Source: Methanobacteriota archaeon (GTDB taxonomy: Archaea; Thermoplasmatota; Poseidoniia; Poseidoniales; Thalassarchaeaceae). Taken from it: 22,987 nt of DNA. The position numbers were made by a program, and so were the translations under genes. Each line of letters starts with the position of its first letter. Positions within the stretch are counted from its first letter, which is position 1. Below are positions 16,012-22,964 of this stretch, piece after piece. Below the pieces are notes generated by a model that searched no databases, was not told the DNA's origin, and worked only from the letters and a program-made list of their open reading frames with translations. The stretch is taken from NCBI GenBank assembly GCA_002731195.1, contig PCAI01000024.1, positions 20,824 through 43,810 on the forward strand. The letters run 5' to 3'.

Positions 16012-16404
16012 ATGCTCATTACGCTAACTGTGGATATCAGACTCATTGCGATAGTGGCATTTGGTGGAGCATTAGGCGCTGTATTGAGATATATTATCCC
16101 CACATTTCTACCAGAAAATTATGGAGTATCAAATACCTTAGGCATCAATTTAATTGGCTCATTACTTCTTGGTTCGCTATTTGGTGCGATTTCTGCGGGT
16201 TTGGAGATTAGTGAGGAAACAATACTTCTAATCGGGACGGGTTTCTTAGGTGCATTTACGACCATGTCAACTTTTGCCTTCGAAAGTGTGGAGATTATAC
16301 AAGAGAATCAATTAATGGCTTTAGTCTATATTTTAATAACTGTTTTTGGTAGTATTTTTCTCGCTTGGATTGGTTATTATACAATGACTATTGTTATCTC
16401 ATGA
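16012..16404 (+). CDS. crcB: CrcB/Fluc fluoride channel
   Basis: 130 residues with four predicted membrane helices. Family motifs are GGALGAVLRY (19-28), GTLGINLIGSLLLGSLFG with the pore Asn, and GTGFLGAFTTMSTFAFE, the characteristic GF.G..TT.ST...E stretch. Fluc proteins export fluoride and work as antiparallel dual-topology dimers, so one gene is enough; there is no second copy beside it. The start ATG at 16012 precedes the first helix by about ten residues. It diverges from nop5. A 90-base gap separates it from tfs, in which I see AT-rich sequence but no fluoride riboswitch that I can support. Confidence 0.93.
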   Translation: MLITLTVDIRLIAIVAFGGALGAVLRYIIPTFLPENYGVSNTLGINLIGSLLLGSLFGAISAGLEISEETILLIGTGFLGAFTTMSTFAFESVEIIQENQLMALVYILITVFGSIFLAWIGYYTMTIVIS

Positions 16405-16494
16405 CTTCCAAAATAGCACTTTTAATAGAATCATTGAATAATAATCACACCGACCGCTATATGGTTCTAGTAATATAAAGGAGTTAAGATTTAC

Positions 16495-16881
16495 ATGTTT
16501 TGTCCAATATGCGGTGCACTTTCATTCCCTGATCCAAAAAATAATATCAAATGTCCAGATTATAAATGTGGATACGAAGGTCCATTATCCGGGCCGGATG
16601 GTAAAGGTGGAAAATTTATTGATCCCATGTCAGGTGAAGAAATAGATTTAACAAACGCAACTGCAAAGAATGCAACTAAATCACTAAAACATCTGACAGA
16701 AGTTGTCGAAGAAGAAGTTGCAAGGGGCACTTTGAGGGTTGGAGATTATATTTGCCCAAATTCAAAATGTCAGAAAAATAGAGTATACGTCTGGATGCAA
16801 CAGACTCGCTCTTCAGATGAACCTGAAACTAAAATGTGCACATGTGAAAGTTGCGGCAAAAGATGGCGCGAATATCAATGA
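16495..16881 (+). CDS. tfs: Transcription factor S (TFIIS-like transcript cleavage factor)
   Basis: 128 residues. TFS stimulates cleavage of backtracked RNA by RNA polymerase. The N-terminal zinc ribbon is MFCPICGALSFPDP with a second pair CPDYKCGYEG (Cys3, Cys6, Cys20 and Cys25 region). The linker is rich in lysine and glutamate. The C-terminal ribbon is YICPNSKCQ then QQTRSSDEPET and CTCESCGKRWREYQ. The invariant acidic DE pair in SSDEPET inserts into the polymerase active site, so this is a true cleavage factor and not a plain Rpb9 paralogue. The linker is a little longer than in the 105-115-residue members. AAAGGAG (16477-16483) is the likely ribosome site. It lies upstream of pcn in the same direction. 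Confidence 0.94.
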   Translation: MFCPICGALSFPDPKNNIKCPDYKCGYEGPLSGPDGKGGKFIDPMSGEEIDLTNATAKNATKSLKHLTEVVEEEVARGTLRVGDYICPNSKCQKNRVYVWMQQTRSSDEPETKMCTCESCGKRWREYQ

Positions 16882-16949
16882 TTTTTTTAGCAAAATATTA
16901 CGAACTATCAATAACCTCCTACTACGACGTCATAAAGTAAGGTGCGATG

Positions 16950-17699
16950 ATGCTAAGAGTAACTGCTAAACAACAATTGATGCGAGAAATTGTAGAACTC
17001 CTCTCAGTTCTAACTGAAGAGGCGAAGTTATTATGGACGGAGAAGGGATTACACGTAACTGTAGTTGACGGCTCTCATGTAGCACTTCTTTCTGCTACAA
17101 TAGCTGATGAGTGTTTTGAAACTTATGAGGTTGAGAAAGTTGAAATAGGCTTAGAATTAGGAAAAATGCGTGATTTATTGACTTTAGCAGGTCCAAACGA
17201 CTTGGTAGAATTAGATTATGACGAGTCATTTGGAGCTATAAATGTCAGAGTTGGCGAGGTACATAGAATACTCAGAGGCGTAGATCCAGCCACTATGAAT
17301 AATCCTAATATTCCAAATCTAGAATTTAATCATAAAGCAACCGTGGGTTCAGATCGACTTTCTCGTGCATTGAGGGCGGCTAAGTTTGTTGGCGAAATAG
17401 TAGACTTAAGTTTGGACCAGACACACATGACTGTCTCAATTACAGTGGAAGCGGGTGAAGGCGTCAATGTTCGTTTCGAATCAGGAGAATTATCTGAATT
17501 ATTGTGCCCTTCTCCCACTCAATCTTCATACTCTTTACAGTTCTTGGATCCTCTCACAAGAAAATTAGCCGGAGGCCTAACTGAAAATATCTCTTTAGAG
17601 TTCCAAGAAAAATACCCACTTAGGCTAACTTGGAATAGTAATCAAGGAGGGGCCAGTTGGACATATTTCTTGGCCCCTAGAGTTACTAATGACCCGTGA
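16950..17699 (+). CDS. pcn: DNA polymerase sliding clamp (PCNA)
   Basis: 249 residues, normal for an archaeal PCNA that forms a trimeric ring and tethers polymerase, ligase and FEN1. Recognisable parts are the N-terminal LMREIVELLSVLTEEAKLLW and then VDGSHVALLSATI (about 31-43). DLLTLAGPNDLVELDYDE (about 74-91) and the interdomain loop DPATMNNPNIPNLEF follow. The C-terminal KYPLRLTWNSNQGGASWTYF leads to the LAPRV tail that contacts client proteins. Two ATGs are adjacent (16947 and 16950); the SD-like AAGGTG at 16939-16944 is better spaced for the second. It follows tfs after 65 bases that hold a T-rich stretch (about 16880-16888) which could end the tfs transcript. One pcn gene only is seen here. 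Confidence 0.95.
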   Translation: MLRVTAKQQLMREIVELLSVLTEEAKLLWTEKGLHVTVVDGSHVALLSATIADECFETYEVEKVEIGLELGKMRDLLTLAGPNDLVELDYDESFGAINVRVGEVHRILRGVDPATMNNPNIPNLEFNHKATVGSDRLSRALRAAKFVGEIVDLSLDQTHMTVSITVEAGEGVNVRFESGELSELLCPSPTQSSYSLQFLDPLTRKLAGGLTENISLEFQEKYPLRLTWNSNQGGASWTYFLAPRVTNDP

Positions 17700-17731
17700 A
17701 CTCTTGAAGGATAACGCTGTGCCATTCAAAG

Positions 17732-18814
17732 ATGGATTACACTACCTGCTTGATTATCCCAAGTGTTGGAAACTCTATTGAATTAGGTTTTACATTAGAC
17801 AGTCTCCTTTCTCAAGAACTACCGCTGGATGAAATAATTGTCGTTGGACCAAATAGTGACCCAGGACGAAAAGTGGCAGAAGAGAGAAAAATTCGCTATA
17901 TTGATGATGAAGGATCTCGGAATCGTGCAGATGCATGTAATGTTGCCATTAGAGAATCTGAATCAGACATTATCCTATTTACTGACGATGATGTAATAGT
18001 CCCTAAAGATTGGTCAAAATTGATTCTAAGATGGTTTTCTAGGGAAGAAGTTGCTGGCGTCGGCGGCCCTAATTTTGCTCCGATGAATGAATCTTCATTT
18101 TGGCAAAAAGTTATTGATGTAACATTCTGTAGTACTATTTTTACTTCTGGTACTAATTATGTTAGAACAGGTACTGAGGACTTGGAAGAAGTTGAACAAT
18201 TGCCGGGCGTAAATAGTGCCTACAGGCGTTCAGTAATAGAAGAAATAGGTGGTTTTGATAATGGTTCAATAGGGGCTGAGGATGTTATTTTAGACTACAA
18301 AATAAGGAAAAACGGCAATAAATTATGGTCTGATAAATCGGCTATAATTTGGCATCGGAGAAGAAATATTACAAAAGTCAAAAAGCAAATTAGGAATTAT
18401 GGACTTGTTAGAGCATTAGCAAGTTATGGATATCCTGAACTGAGGAAGCCTACCCATACTGCTGTAGCATTTTTCCCACTACTAGTAATTTCCACCTCAT
18501 TATTCTTTCTTTGGGGTGTTTTCAATGGAGGAGTTTCTTGGCCTGAATTTTGGGATATTAGATTTTCTAGCGTGCCCATGGGTCTGCCAAGGATAGGAGT
18601 ACATCTTTTCCTAACATTAATCATTCTGTATAATTTGATTTCATGGTTTGGCTCTTTTAATGGTAAATCTCCAAGTAAATCTTTCATAACTATCTTCCTT
18701 TCTCCTATCATAACTTATATTCTTCATTGGAATTATGGTATAGGAATGCTAATGGGATGGTTAAGGATATCTCAAGGTAACATGGGTTTACAGGTTGATG
18801 ACAAAATACGTTAG
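17732..18814 (+). CDS. Membrane-anchored family 2 glycosyltransferase
   Basis: 360 residues. Residues 1-240 are a GT-A fold: TCLIIPSVGN at the start, a nucleotide-sugar strand DEIIVVGPNSD (33-43), the metal-binding acidic triplet LFTDDDVIVP (Asp85-87), PGVNSAYRRSVIEEIGGFD (158-176), and the general-base region GAEDVILDYKIR (181-192), followed by WHRRR. The C-terminal 110 residues contain three hydrophobic segments (about 243-265, 287-305 and 316-335). The enzyme should therefore sit at the membrane and glycosylate a lipid carrier or a surface glycan precursor. Donor and acceptor cannot be told. It starts 32 bases after pcn and ends 13 bases from the convergent FGE-like gene. The neighbouring ABC exporter and FGE-like membrane protein are on the other strand, so an envelope-related neighbourhood is only suggested. 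Confidence 0.9.
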   Translation: MDYTTCLIIPSVGNSIELGFTLDSLLSQELPLDEIIVVGPNSDPGRKVAEERKIRYIDDEGSRNRADACNVAIRESESDIILFTDDDVIVPKDWSKLILRWFSREEVAGVGGPNFAPMNESSFWQKVIDVTFCSTIFTSGTNYVRTGTEDLEEVEQLPGVNSAYRRSVIEEIGGFDNGSIGAEDVILDYKIRKNGNKLWSDKSAIIWHRRRNITKVKKQIRNYGLVRALASYGYPELRKPTHTAVAFFPLLVISTSLFFLWGVFNGGVSWPEFWDIRFSSVPMGLPRIGVHLFLTLIILYNLISWFGSFNGKSPSKSFITIFLSPIITYILHWNYGIGMLMGWLRISQGNMGLQVDDKIR

Positions 18815-18827
18815 TTTTTCTGAATTA

Positions 18828-19508
18828 TTATATTTCCTTAATCAGCCAAGTTTTTGTACGCGGACGCCAGAATAGGATTGTAAAAAAGCCGACAAATATC
18901 CCGCCAAATACAAGATTTAACCACCCTTCATAGATATATTTTGGACTAGCATTGAAGTATGCCCATATGAAAGAAGGAATAATGCCCGCTAAAAAGCAAA
19001 TTAGAATTTCTTCAATCAATAATTTTGATTTATTAGGTGAAGAAGGTAGAGTATTTGTTTTCTGACTCTCATTCAATACTATTTTATTCCTAACTAATCT
19101 AAAATATTCAGATTTATTGCCATTTTTTTCTATTTGAAAACCTTTACATCGGCCAACTTCCCATCTTCTCCCTACTCCAAATATCCAATTATCTGAAACA
19201 AATGAACGACCGTCACATATTTTACCCCAATACGAATTATTTACTCTATCTGATAACTCTTCAGTCTCATCATTTCCAAATATTTTTTGTTGTTTCGCTG
19301 CTAAAGACCATTCTGATTCTGAAGCAATCTCGCAACCTTCCAAAATTAATTTATCACTCAAGTTATTTTTTACAGGATATTTACTTATCTCAAACTGATA
19401 ATCTATTTTGACTTCATGCTTTGGGCCGATTCCTCCAAAAAGAACCGTTCTATTATCAGAACCTAGTAATACTTTGCCAGGTTCGATTACTTCCCATTCA
19501 ATGTCCAT
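18828..19508 (-). CDS. Small membrane protein with a reduced FGE/SUMF1-like (formylglycine-generating enzyme) domain
   Basis: 226 residues. Residues 1-142 resemble a shortened FGE-sulfatase (SUMF1/EgtB) domain: VIEPGKVLLGSDN where the family has F.MGS, GPKHEVKIDYQFEISKYPVK where it has GP.H.V.l..F.i...pVT, EIASESEWSLAAKQ (60-73) where it has lPtEaEWE.AAr, and a final SEYFRLVRN where it has .GFRlvr. Two membrane helices follow (about 164-185 and 195-213), with a basic cytoplasmic tail WRPRTKTWLIKE. FGE domains normally need about 230-280 residues and a full RLPTEAEWE motif, so this copy is compact and may bind rather than catalyse. The start at 19508 is set by GGAGGG (19514-19519) and lies one base after the ABC exporter stop (TGAAATG), so the two are translationally coupled. 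The family call is pattern-based and moderate. Confidence 0.55.
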   Translation of the reverse strand: MDIEWEVIEPGKVLLGSDNRTVLFGGIGPKHEVKIDYQFEISKYPVKNNLSDKLILEGCEIASESEWSLAAKQQKIFGNDETEELSDRVNNSYWGKICDGRSFVSDNWIFGVGRRWEVGRCKGFQIEKNGNKSEYFRLVRNKIVLNESQKTNTLPSSPNKSKLLIEEILICFLAGIIPSFIWAYFNASPKYIYEGWLNLVFGGIFVGFFTILFWRPRTKTWLIKEI

Positions 19509-19509
19509 T

Positions 19510-21399
19510 TCATCCCTCCTGAGGACTAATTTCTCCTGTTTGTATTGACCACTGGGATGCATAAACATTATTATTTTCTATCAATTGTTCATGATTTCCT
19601 CGTTCCACAATTACTCCATCAACTAGTGCGATAATTTCATCAGAATTTCTTATTGTTGCTAACCTATGGGCAACTGCAATTGTGATTCTGTTCTTATCCA
19701 AACTAGATCCACCAAATAAGGACTGTTGAATTCTTTTTTCAGTTTCAGCATCCAAAGAAGCACTTGCTTCATCCAGAATTAGTAAATCTGGATTATTAAG
19801 GAGGGCGCGAGCTAAACTAATACGCGCCCTTTGTCCTCCAGATAGCATCACTCCCCTATCTCCAACCATCGTATCAATACCTTTGGGTAATTTAGATATA
19901 AATTCCCACGCACCTGCAGTTTCTAATGCAGTTCTTATTTCATCATCGTTCGCATCACGGGCATAAGATATATTTTCACGCAATGTTCCAAAAAACAGAA
20001 ACGGTTCTTGTGAGACAAAACCTATGCGCTTCCTAACAGATTCAATGGAAAAATCGTTTATATTTATTCCATTGATTAGAATTTCTCCACTCTGCGGCTC
20101 ATAAAATCTTTCTATAAGTTTTAATATTGTACTTTTCCCTGCACCAGTATGCCCCATTACTCCAATAAAATCTCCAGAAGATGCCTTAAATGATATGTCA
20201 TTTAATACATTTGACTCAGAGGTTGGATAAGAAAAAGATACATTCTTAAATGAAATTGAATTTATCGATCCATCCAACTTTATAGCTTCTTTTTTATCAT
20301 ATATCGAGGGTTCTAGATCAACAATTGCAAATACTCTCTTTGATGCCGCCTCTCCTTTTTGTAACTGATTTAATAACAATCCAAGTATGAACATCGGCAT
20401 CGTCATTCTAGTTGAAATCAATAGAAAGGTTACAAATTGCCCTACGGTTATTTCTTCAGTTGACATTACCCATCCTCCAGCAGATACTAGTAGGCCAAAT
20501 GATAAACCAGCCACTACATATATGCCAGGAATAAATCTATTTCTCACAAATGCTGCATCTATCGATTGGTCACGATAATCTCCACTTTGACGCCCTATTC
20601 TCGAGCTTTCAAAATTGGTGGCATTATATGCCTGAACAACTGTAATGCCGGATAATACATTTTCTAGTATTGCTACAATCCCTCCAGTACTTTCTCTAGT
20701 CTTCCTATACTTTCTTTGAACTCTAGTTGAGAACCATACTACCATGGGGACTATTAGTGTCAGAGGCGTAAATAAAATCAACGCCAATGTTGGAGACATC
20801 CAGAACATTATGCCAAAAGCAGTTGCAAATGTCATTATTAGACGAATTATGCTTGTACTCGCATCTGATATTATGTCTTCTAGTTGTGCAACGTCCGCCG
20901 AAAGAACTGACATCAAATTCCCCGTTTGTCTAGTTTCAAAGTATGAAGCTTCCATATTCATGAGTGAATTTGTAGCATCCATTCTAATGTCATGTTGAGC
21001 CATATATGCTGTTGATTGCCATAATTGATTACTTAATCCCTGAAAAATAGCTAGAAATGTGAAACATATAACGATAACGAAACCAAAACCAAATTCTATT
21101 GAAGACATTGGCCCAAATTCAGGAAATATTTCTGAGGAAACAAAGTTTTTAATTGTGGAATTAGTAAATGTCTCATCCCTATAATAGTCGGCAGCCATTC
21201 CTATGGCTATGAATGGGATTAAATCAAAGGCTCTGGCCACGCCATTAGTTAAGATTCCTCCAAGGACTCTTTTCCAATATCTTTTCAGATAGGGGACAAT
21301 ACGCCATATTTTACGTCCAACCACTTGTTTTTCGTCGGTTGAATCTGTCTGATCCTTACTTATTTCACTTCCACTGAAATGGACACTTTCCTCCGACAT
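19510..21399 (-). CDS. ABC exporter half-transporter (permease fused to ATPase, MsbA/MdlB type)
   Basis: 629 residues. An acidic N-terminal tail (1-28) is followed by a six-helix exporter domain (about 44-345) with coupling segments such as ASYFETRQTGNLMSVLSADV (151-170). The nucleotide-binding domain starts near 380: Walker A GHTGAGKST (416-424), Q-loop GFVSQEPFLFFGTL (Gln464), signature LSGGQRARISLARALL (519-534), Walker B LLILDEASASLD (539-550, Glu544), D-loop and H-loop AVAHRLATI (His578). All catalytic residues are present, so as a homodimer it should be active, moving lipids, glycolipids or hydrophobic compounds outward; the substrate is unknown. The extracytoplasmic loop between helices 1 and 2 is long (about 72-100). 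No second half-transporter is nearby, which supports a homodimer. The FGE-like gene follows one base after its stop. Confidence 0.95.
   Translation of the reverse strand: MSEESVHFSGSEISKDQTDSTDEKQVVGRKIWRIVPYLKRYWKRVLGGILTNGVARAFDLIPFIAIGMAADYYRDETFTNSTIKNFVSSEIFPEFGPMSSIEFGFGFVIVICFTFLAIFQGLSNQLWQSTAYMAQHDIRMDATNSLMNMEASYFETRQTGNLMSVLSADVAQLEDIISDASTSIIRLIMTFATAFGIMFWMSPTLALILFTPLTLIVPMVVWFSTRVQRKYRKTRESTGGIVAILENVLSGITVVQAYNATNFESSRIGRQSGDYRDQSIDAAFVRNRFIPGIYVVAGLSFGLLVSAGGWVMSTEEITVGQFVTFLLISTRMTMPMFILGLLLNQLQKGEAASKRVFAIVDLEPSIYDKKEAIKLDGSINSISFKNVSFSYPTSESNVLNDISFKASSGDFIGVMGHTGAGKSTILKLIERFYEPQSGEILINGININDFSIESVRKRIGFVSQEPFLFFGTLRENISYARDANDDEIRTALETAGAWEFISKLPKGIDTMVGDRGVMLSGGQRARISLARALLNNPDLLILDEASASLDAETEKRIQQSLFGGSSLDKNRITIAVAHRLATIRNSDEIIALVDGVIVERGNHEQLIENNNVYASQWSIQTGEISPQEG
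19514..19519 (-). promoter_or_regulatory. Shine-Dalgarno site of the FGE-like gene inside the end of the ABC gene
   Basis: GGAGGG on the minus strand ends five bases before the ATG at 19508 and overlaps the last codons of the upstream ABC exporter gene. It decides the start against a longer frame beginning at 19568, which would run into the ABC coding region. Confidence 0.65.
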
Positions 21400-21454
21400 G
21401 TTCCAACGGAAGGACAGAAGCGTTTCAATATGTGGTAGCAGGTAATTTCAAAAT

Positions 21455-21529
21455 TGGTGCGCCCGCTGGGATTTGAACCCAGGACATGAGGTTGGAAACC
21501 TCAGGTGATAACCCCTTCACCACAGGCGC
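21455..21529 (-). tRNA. tRNA-Gly, anticodon UCC, with encoded CCA end
   Basis: On the minus strand the sequence folds into a full cloverleaf. The acceptor stem is GCGCCTG with CGGGCGC (one T-G pair), the D stem GTGA/TCAC, and the anticodon stem TGAGG/CCTCA with loop TTTCCAA, giving anticodon UCC for GGA/GGG glycine codons. The variable loop is TGTC and the T stem CTGGG/CCCAG with loop TTCAAAT. The discriminator is A and CCA follows directly in the DNA (21455-21457). The tRNA body is 72 bases without CCA. No intron is present. It lies 55 bases before the ABC exporter on the same strand. Confidence 0.96.
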
Positions 21530-21608
21530 GTAATTACACCGAAGACATGACCTTACAAAACCAATTCGGTCACATTTATTCAAATGCTAGGAACATCTCG
21601 CAGCATTG

Positions 21609-21821
21609 ATGTTGATTAGACAAAGATTGGGAATTTTAATGATGATAATTTTTTTGCCTATTAATGGCCCTTTACTTAGAATGTCTTTACGTGAATTCAA
21701 CATTTCTCTCCCAATTGGAGAATTCTATTTTTTTACTCTATGTATTATCATATTCTTATTGGGAGGATTTATGACTTTTACTCCAAAATTAAAATTTGAA
21801 TTTATTGGTAAATCTCCTTAG
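21609..21821 (+). CDS. Possible small two-helix membrane protein
   Basis: 70 residues from ATG 21609 (a TTG at 21606 is also in frame). Two hydrophobic segments are visible: GILMMIIFLPINGPLL (about 8-23) and GEFYFFTLCIIIFLLGGFMTF (about 37-57), separated by a short polar loop with a basic end. No homologue is recognised. In AT-rich DNA a 70-codon frame rich in Phe, Ile and Leu can arise by chance, and no clear SD precedes it. It faces the TatD-like gene and overlaps its last 20 bases tail to tail. It is the only candidate coding frame in the 270-base stretch between the tRNA and that gene. Confidence 0.4.
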   Translation: MLIRQRLGILMMIIFLPINGPLLRMSLREFNISLPIGEFYFFTLCIIIFLLGGFMTFTPKLKFEFIGKSP

Positions 21822-22680
21822 GCCAATTCGAATGGATATTTTTCATTAGATCAATTATTTCATTATCTGAATATTCTAATTCCCACATTCTACTACACAA
21901 CTGTTGCGTTCTTTTTGGGACAGTTTTCGGACCAAGAACTGCCCCTGGCCTTCGACTATCATCTAAGAAATCTGTTTCCATACCCCAAATAGAACCTGAA
22001 TCTTCCATGGTCTCAATTATTTTCTCAACACTTCCTTTGCCTACGCTAACTGTCGCACTAATTCCATTTGTAAAAACAGAGTCCAAATTTGATGGGGCGA
22101 AATGCCTAATTGCCTTCTTTTTTGGCATTTTGGCCTCTTTACATAATTTTGATATATCTGAATATGTTTTTTCGCCATCACTCTCGACATGTAGTTGTAT
22201 ACTGACTCTCTCCTTAGCCGCCATTTCAATAATCTGTAATAATAACTCGTTTGCCTTATTCCAAGTCTTATTATTGACTGGATAATGCGGTCTACCAACT
22301 TCTCCAAGACATACTGCATCTCCATCAGAAATAAATTCTAGTGCTAGATTGACAGCTTCTAAATGCAAATCAGTAGATTCTTCATAGCCCATTTTCATAA
22401 TTTGCTTCTCCCAAGAAACAGGATGCGGCCCCAAAGTAACTAAAACATCAATATCAAAATTATTTCTTATTTCATTTGACATATCTACGGTATCACGATA
22501 CGCCCTTTCATAATCATTAATCTTTTTTGGAAGATTCTTAAAATCAGGTTTATGGACCAGATTAATAGCTGTGCCGCCTGCTTTTACGAATTCATTCACT
22601 GCATCCATGTAAAGATTTCTTCTATCTAGATGTATGTGCTGGTCCATTATTTCTCCATGCCAAAAACCATCTTCTAACAT
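21802..22680 (-). CDS. TatD-like TIM-barrel metal-dependent hydrolase
   Basis: 292 residues from ATG 22680. Metal-site residues of the TatD/amidohydrolase type are all present in order: MDQHIHLDRR with His15 and His17, CLGEVGRPHYPV with Glu127, IQLHVESDG with His164, AIRHFAPS with His193, and WGMETDFLDD with Asp237. Members are metal-dependent phosphodiesterases, often DNases. The longer sequence around PHPVSW and PHYPV looks like the archaeal branch of uncharacterised TatD-related hydrolases rather than bacterial TatD itself, so the substrate is open. A TTG at 22687-22689 would add three residues; the ATG is preferred. It starts five bases after the stop of the upstream 92-residue gene, so they form one transcript. 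Confidence 0.88.
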   Translation of the reverse strand: MLEDGFWHGEIMDQHIHLDRRNLYMDAVNEFVKAGGTAINLVHKPDFKNLPKKINDYERAYRDTVDMSNEIRNNFDIDVLVTLGPHPVSWEKQIMKMGYEESTDLHLEAVNLALEFISDGDAVCLGEVGRPHYPVNNKTWNKANELLLQIIEMAAKERVSIQLHVESDGEKTYSDISKLCKEAKMPKKKAIRHFAPSNLDSVFTNGISATVSVGKGSVEKIIETMEDSGSIWGMETDFLDDSRRPGAVLGPKTVPKRTQQLCSRMWELEYSDNEIIDLMKNIHSNWPKEIYQ

Positions 22681-22685
22681 TTCTC

Positions 22686-22964
22686 TCAAGCCAATGTTCC
22701 TTCTTTTTCAAGGAGATTCTTCCAATAACTGACTGCCAACTCAATCACTTTTCTTGATTTTTGCCCTAAAACTATACCTTTGCCATTACTGAATAAAATT
22801 ATCCTACACTCATGCCTTTTAGCATCTATTCTTAGTGCATTAATATTATTATCTAAATTTATGTCATTAAATCTCTCATTTGCTAATTCAAGTAATACTG
22901 CCTTCCCCAATGAGAATTCTGCTAACATCTCTCCATTTTCTGATTTCAGACCTTCATCTGACAT
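22686..22964 (-). CDS. Small protein resembling a single TATA-binding-protein repeat
   Basis: 92 residues from ATG 22964, complete within the window. I do not recognise a named family with certainty. The C-terminal half has the pattern IILFSNGKGIVLGQKS (55-70) followed by a helix with ELAVSYWKNLLEKEG (75-89). This is the same arrangement as the TBP repeat IF-S-x-G-K-x-V-V-x-G-x-K-S followed by A-V in helix 2. The N-terminal half can form a strand, helix, strand order (LAEFSLGKAVLLELANERF, then NALRID), also as in a TBP repeat. Only one repeat fits in this length, while normal archaeal TBP has two (about 180 residues). The FPG segment that carries one intercalating Phe pair is not seen. It is coupled to the TatD-like hydrolase gene downstream. 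Confidence 0.5.
   Translation of the reverse strand: MSDEGLKSENGEMLAEFSLGKAVLLELANERFNDINLDNNINALRIDAKRHECRIILFSNGKGIVLGQKSRKVIELAVSYWKNLLEKEGTLA

Noticed and set aside
16405..16494. Fluoride riboswitch near crcB
   Set aside because: The short AT-rich gaps around crcB show no pseudoknot-like conserved segments that I could recognise.
18795..18823. Box C-like TTGATGA and box D-like CTGA at the end of the glycosyltransferase gene
   Set aside because: Box C is imperfect and internal to coding sequence, and no second pair or terminal stem is present.
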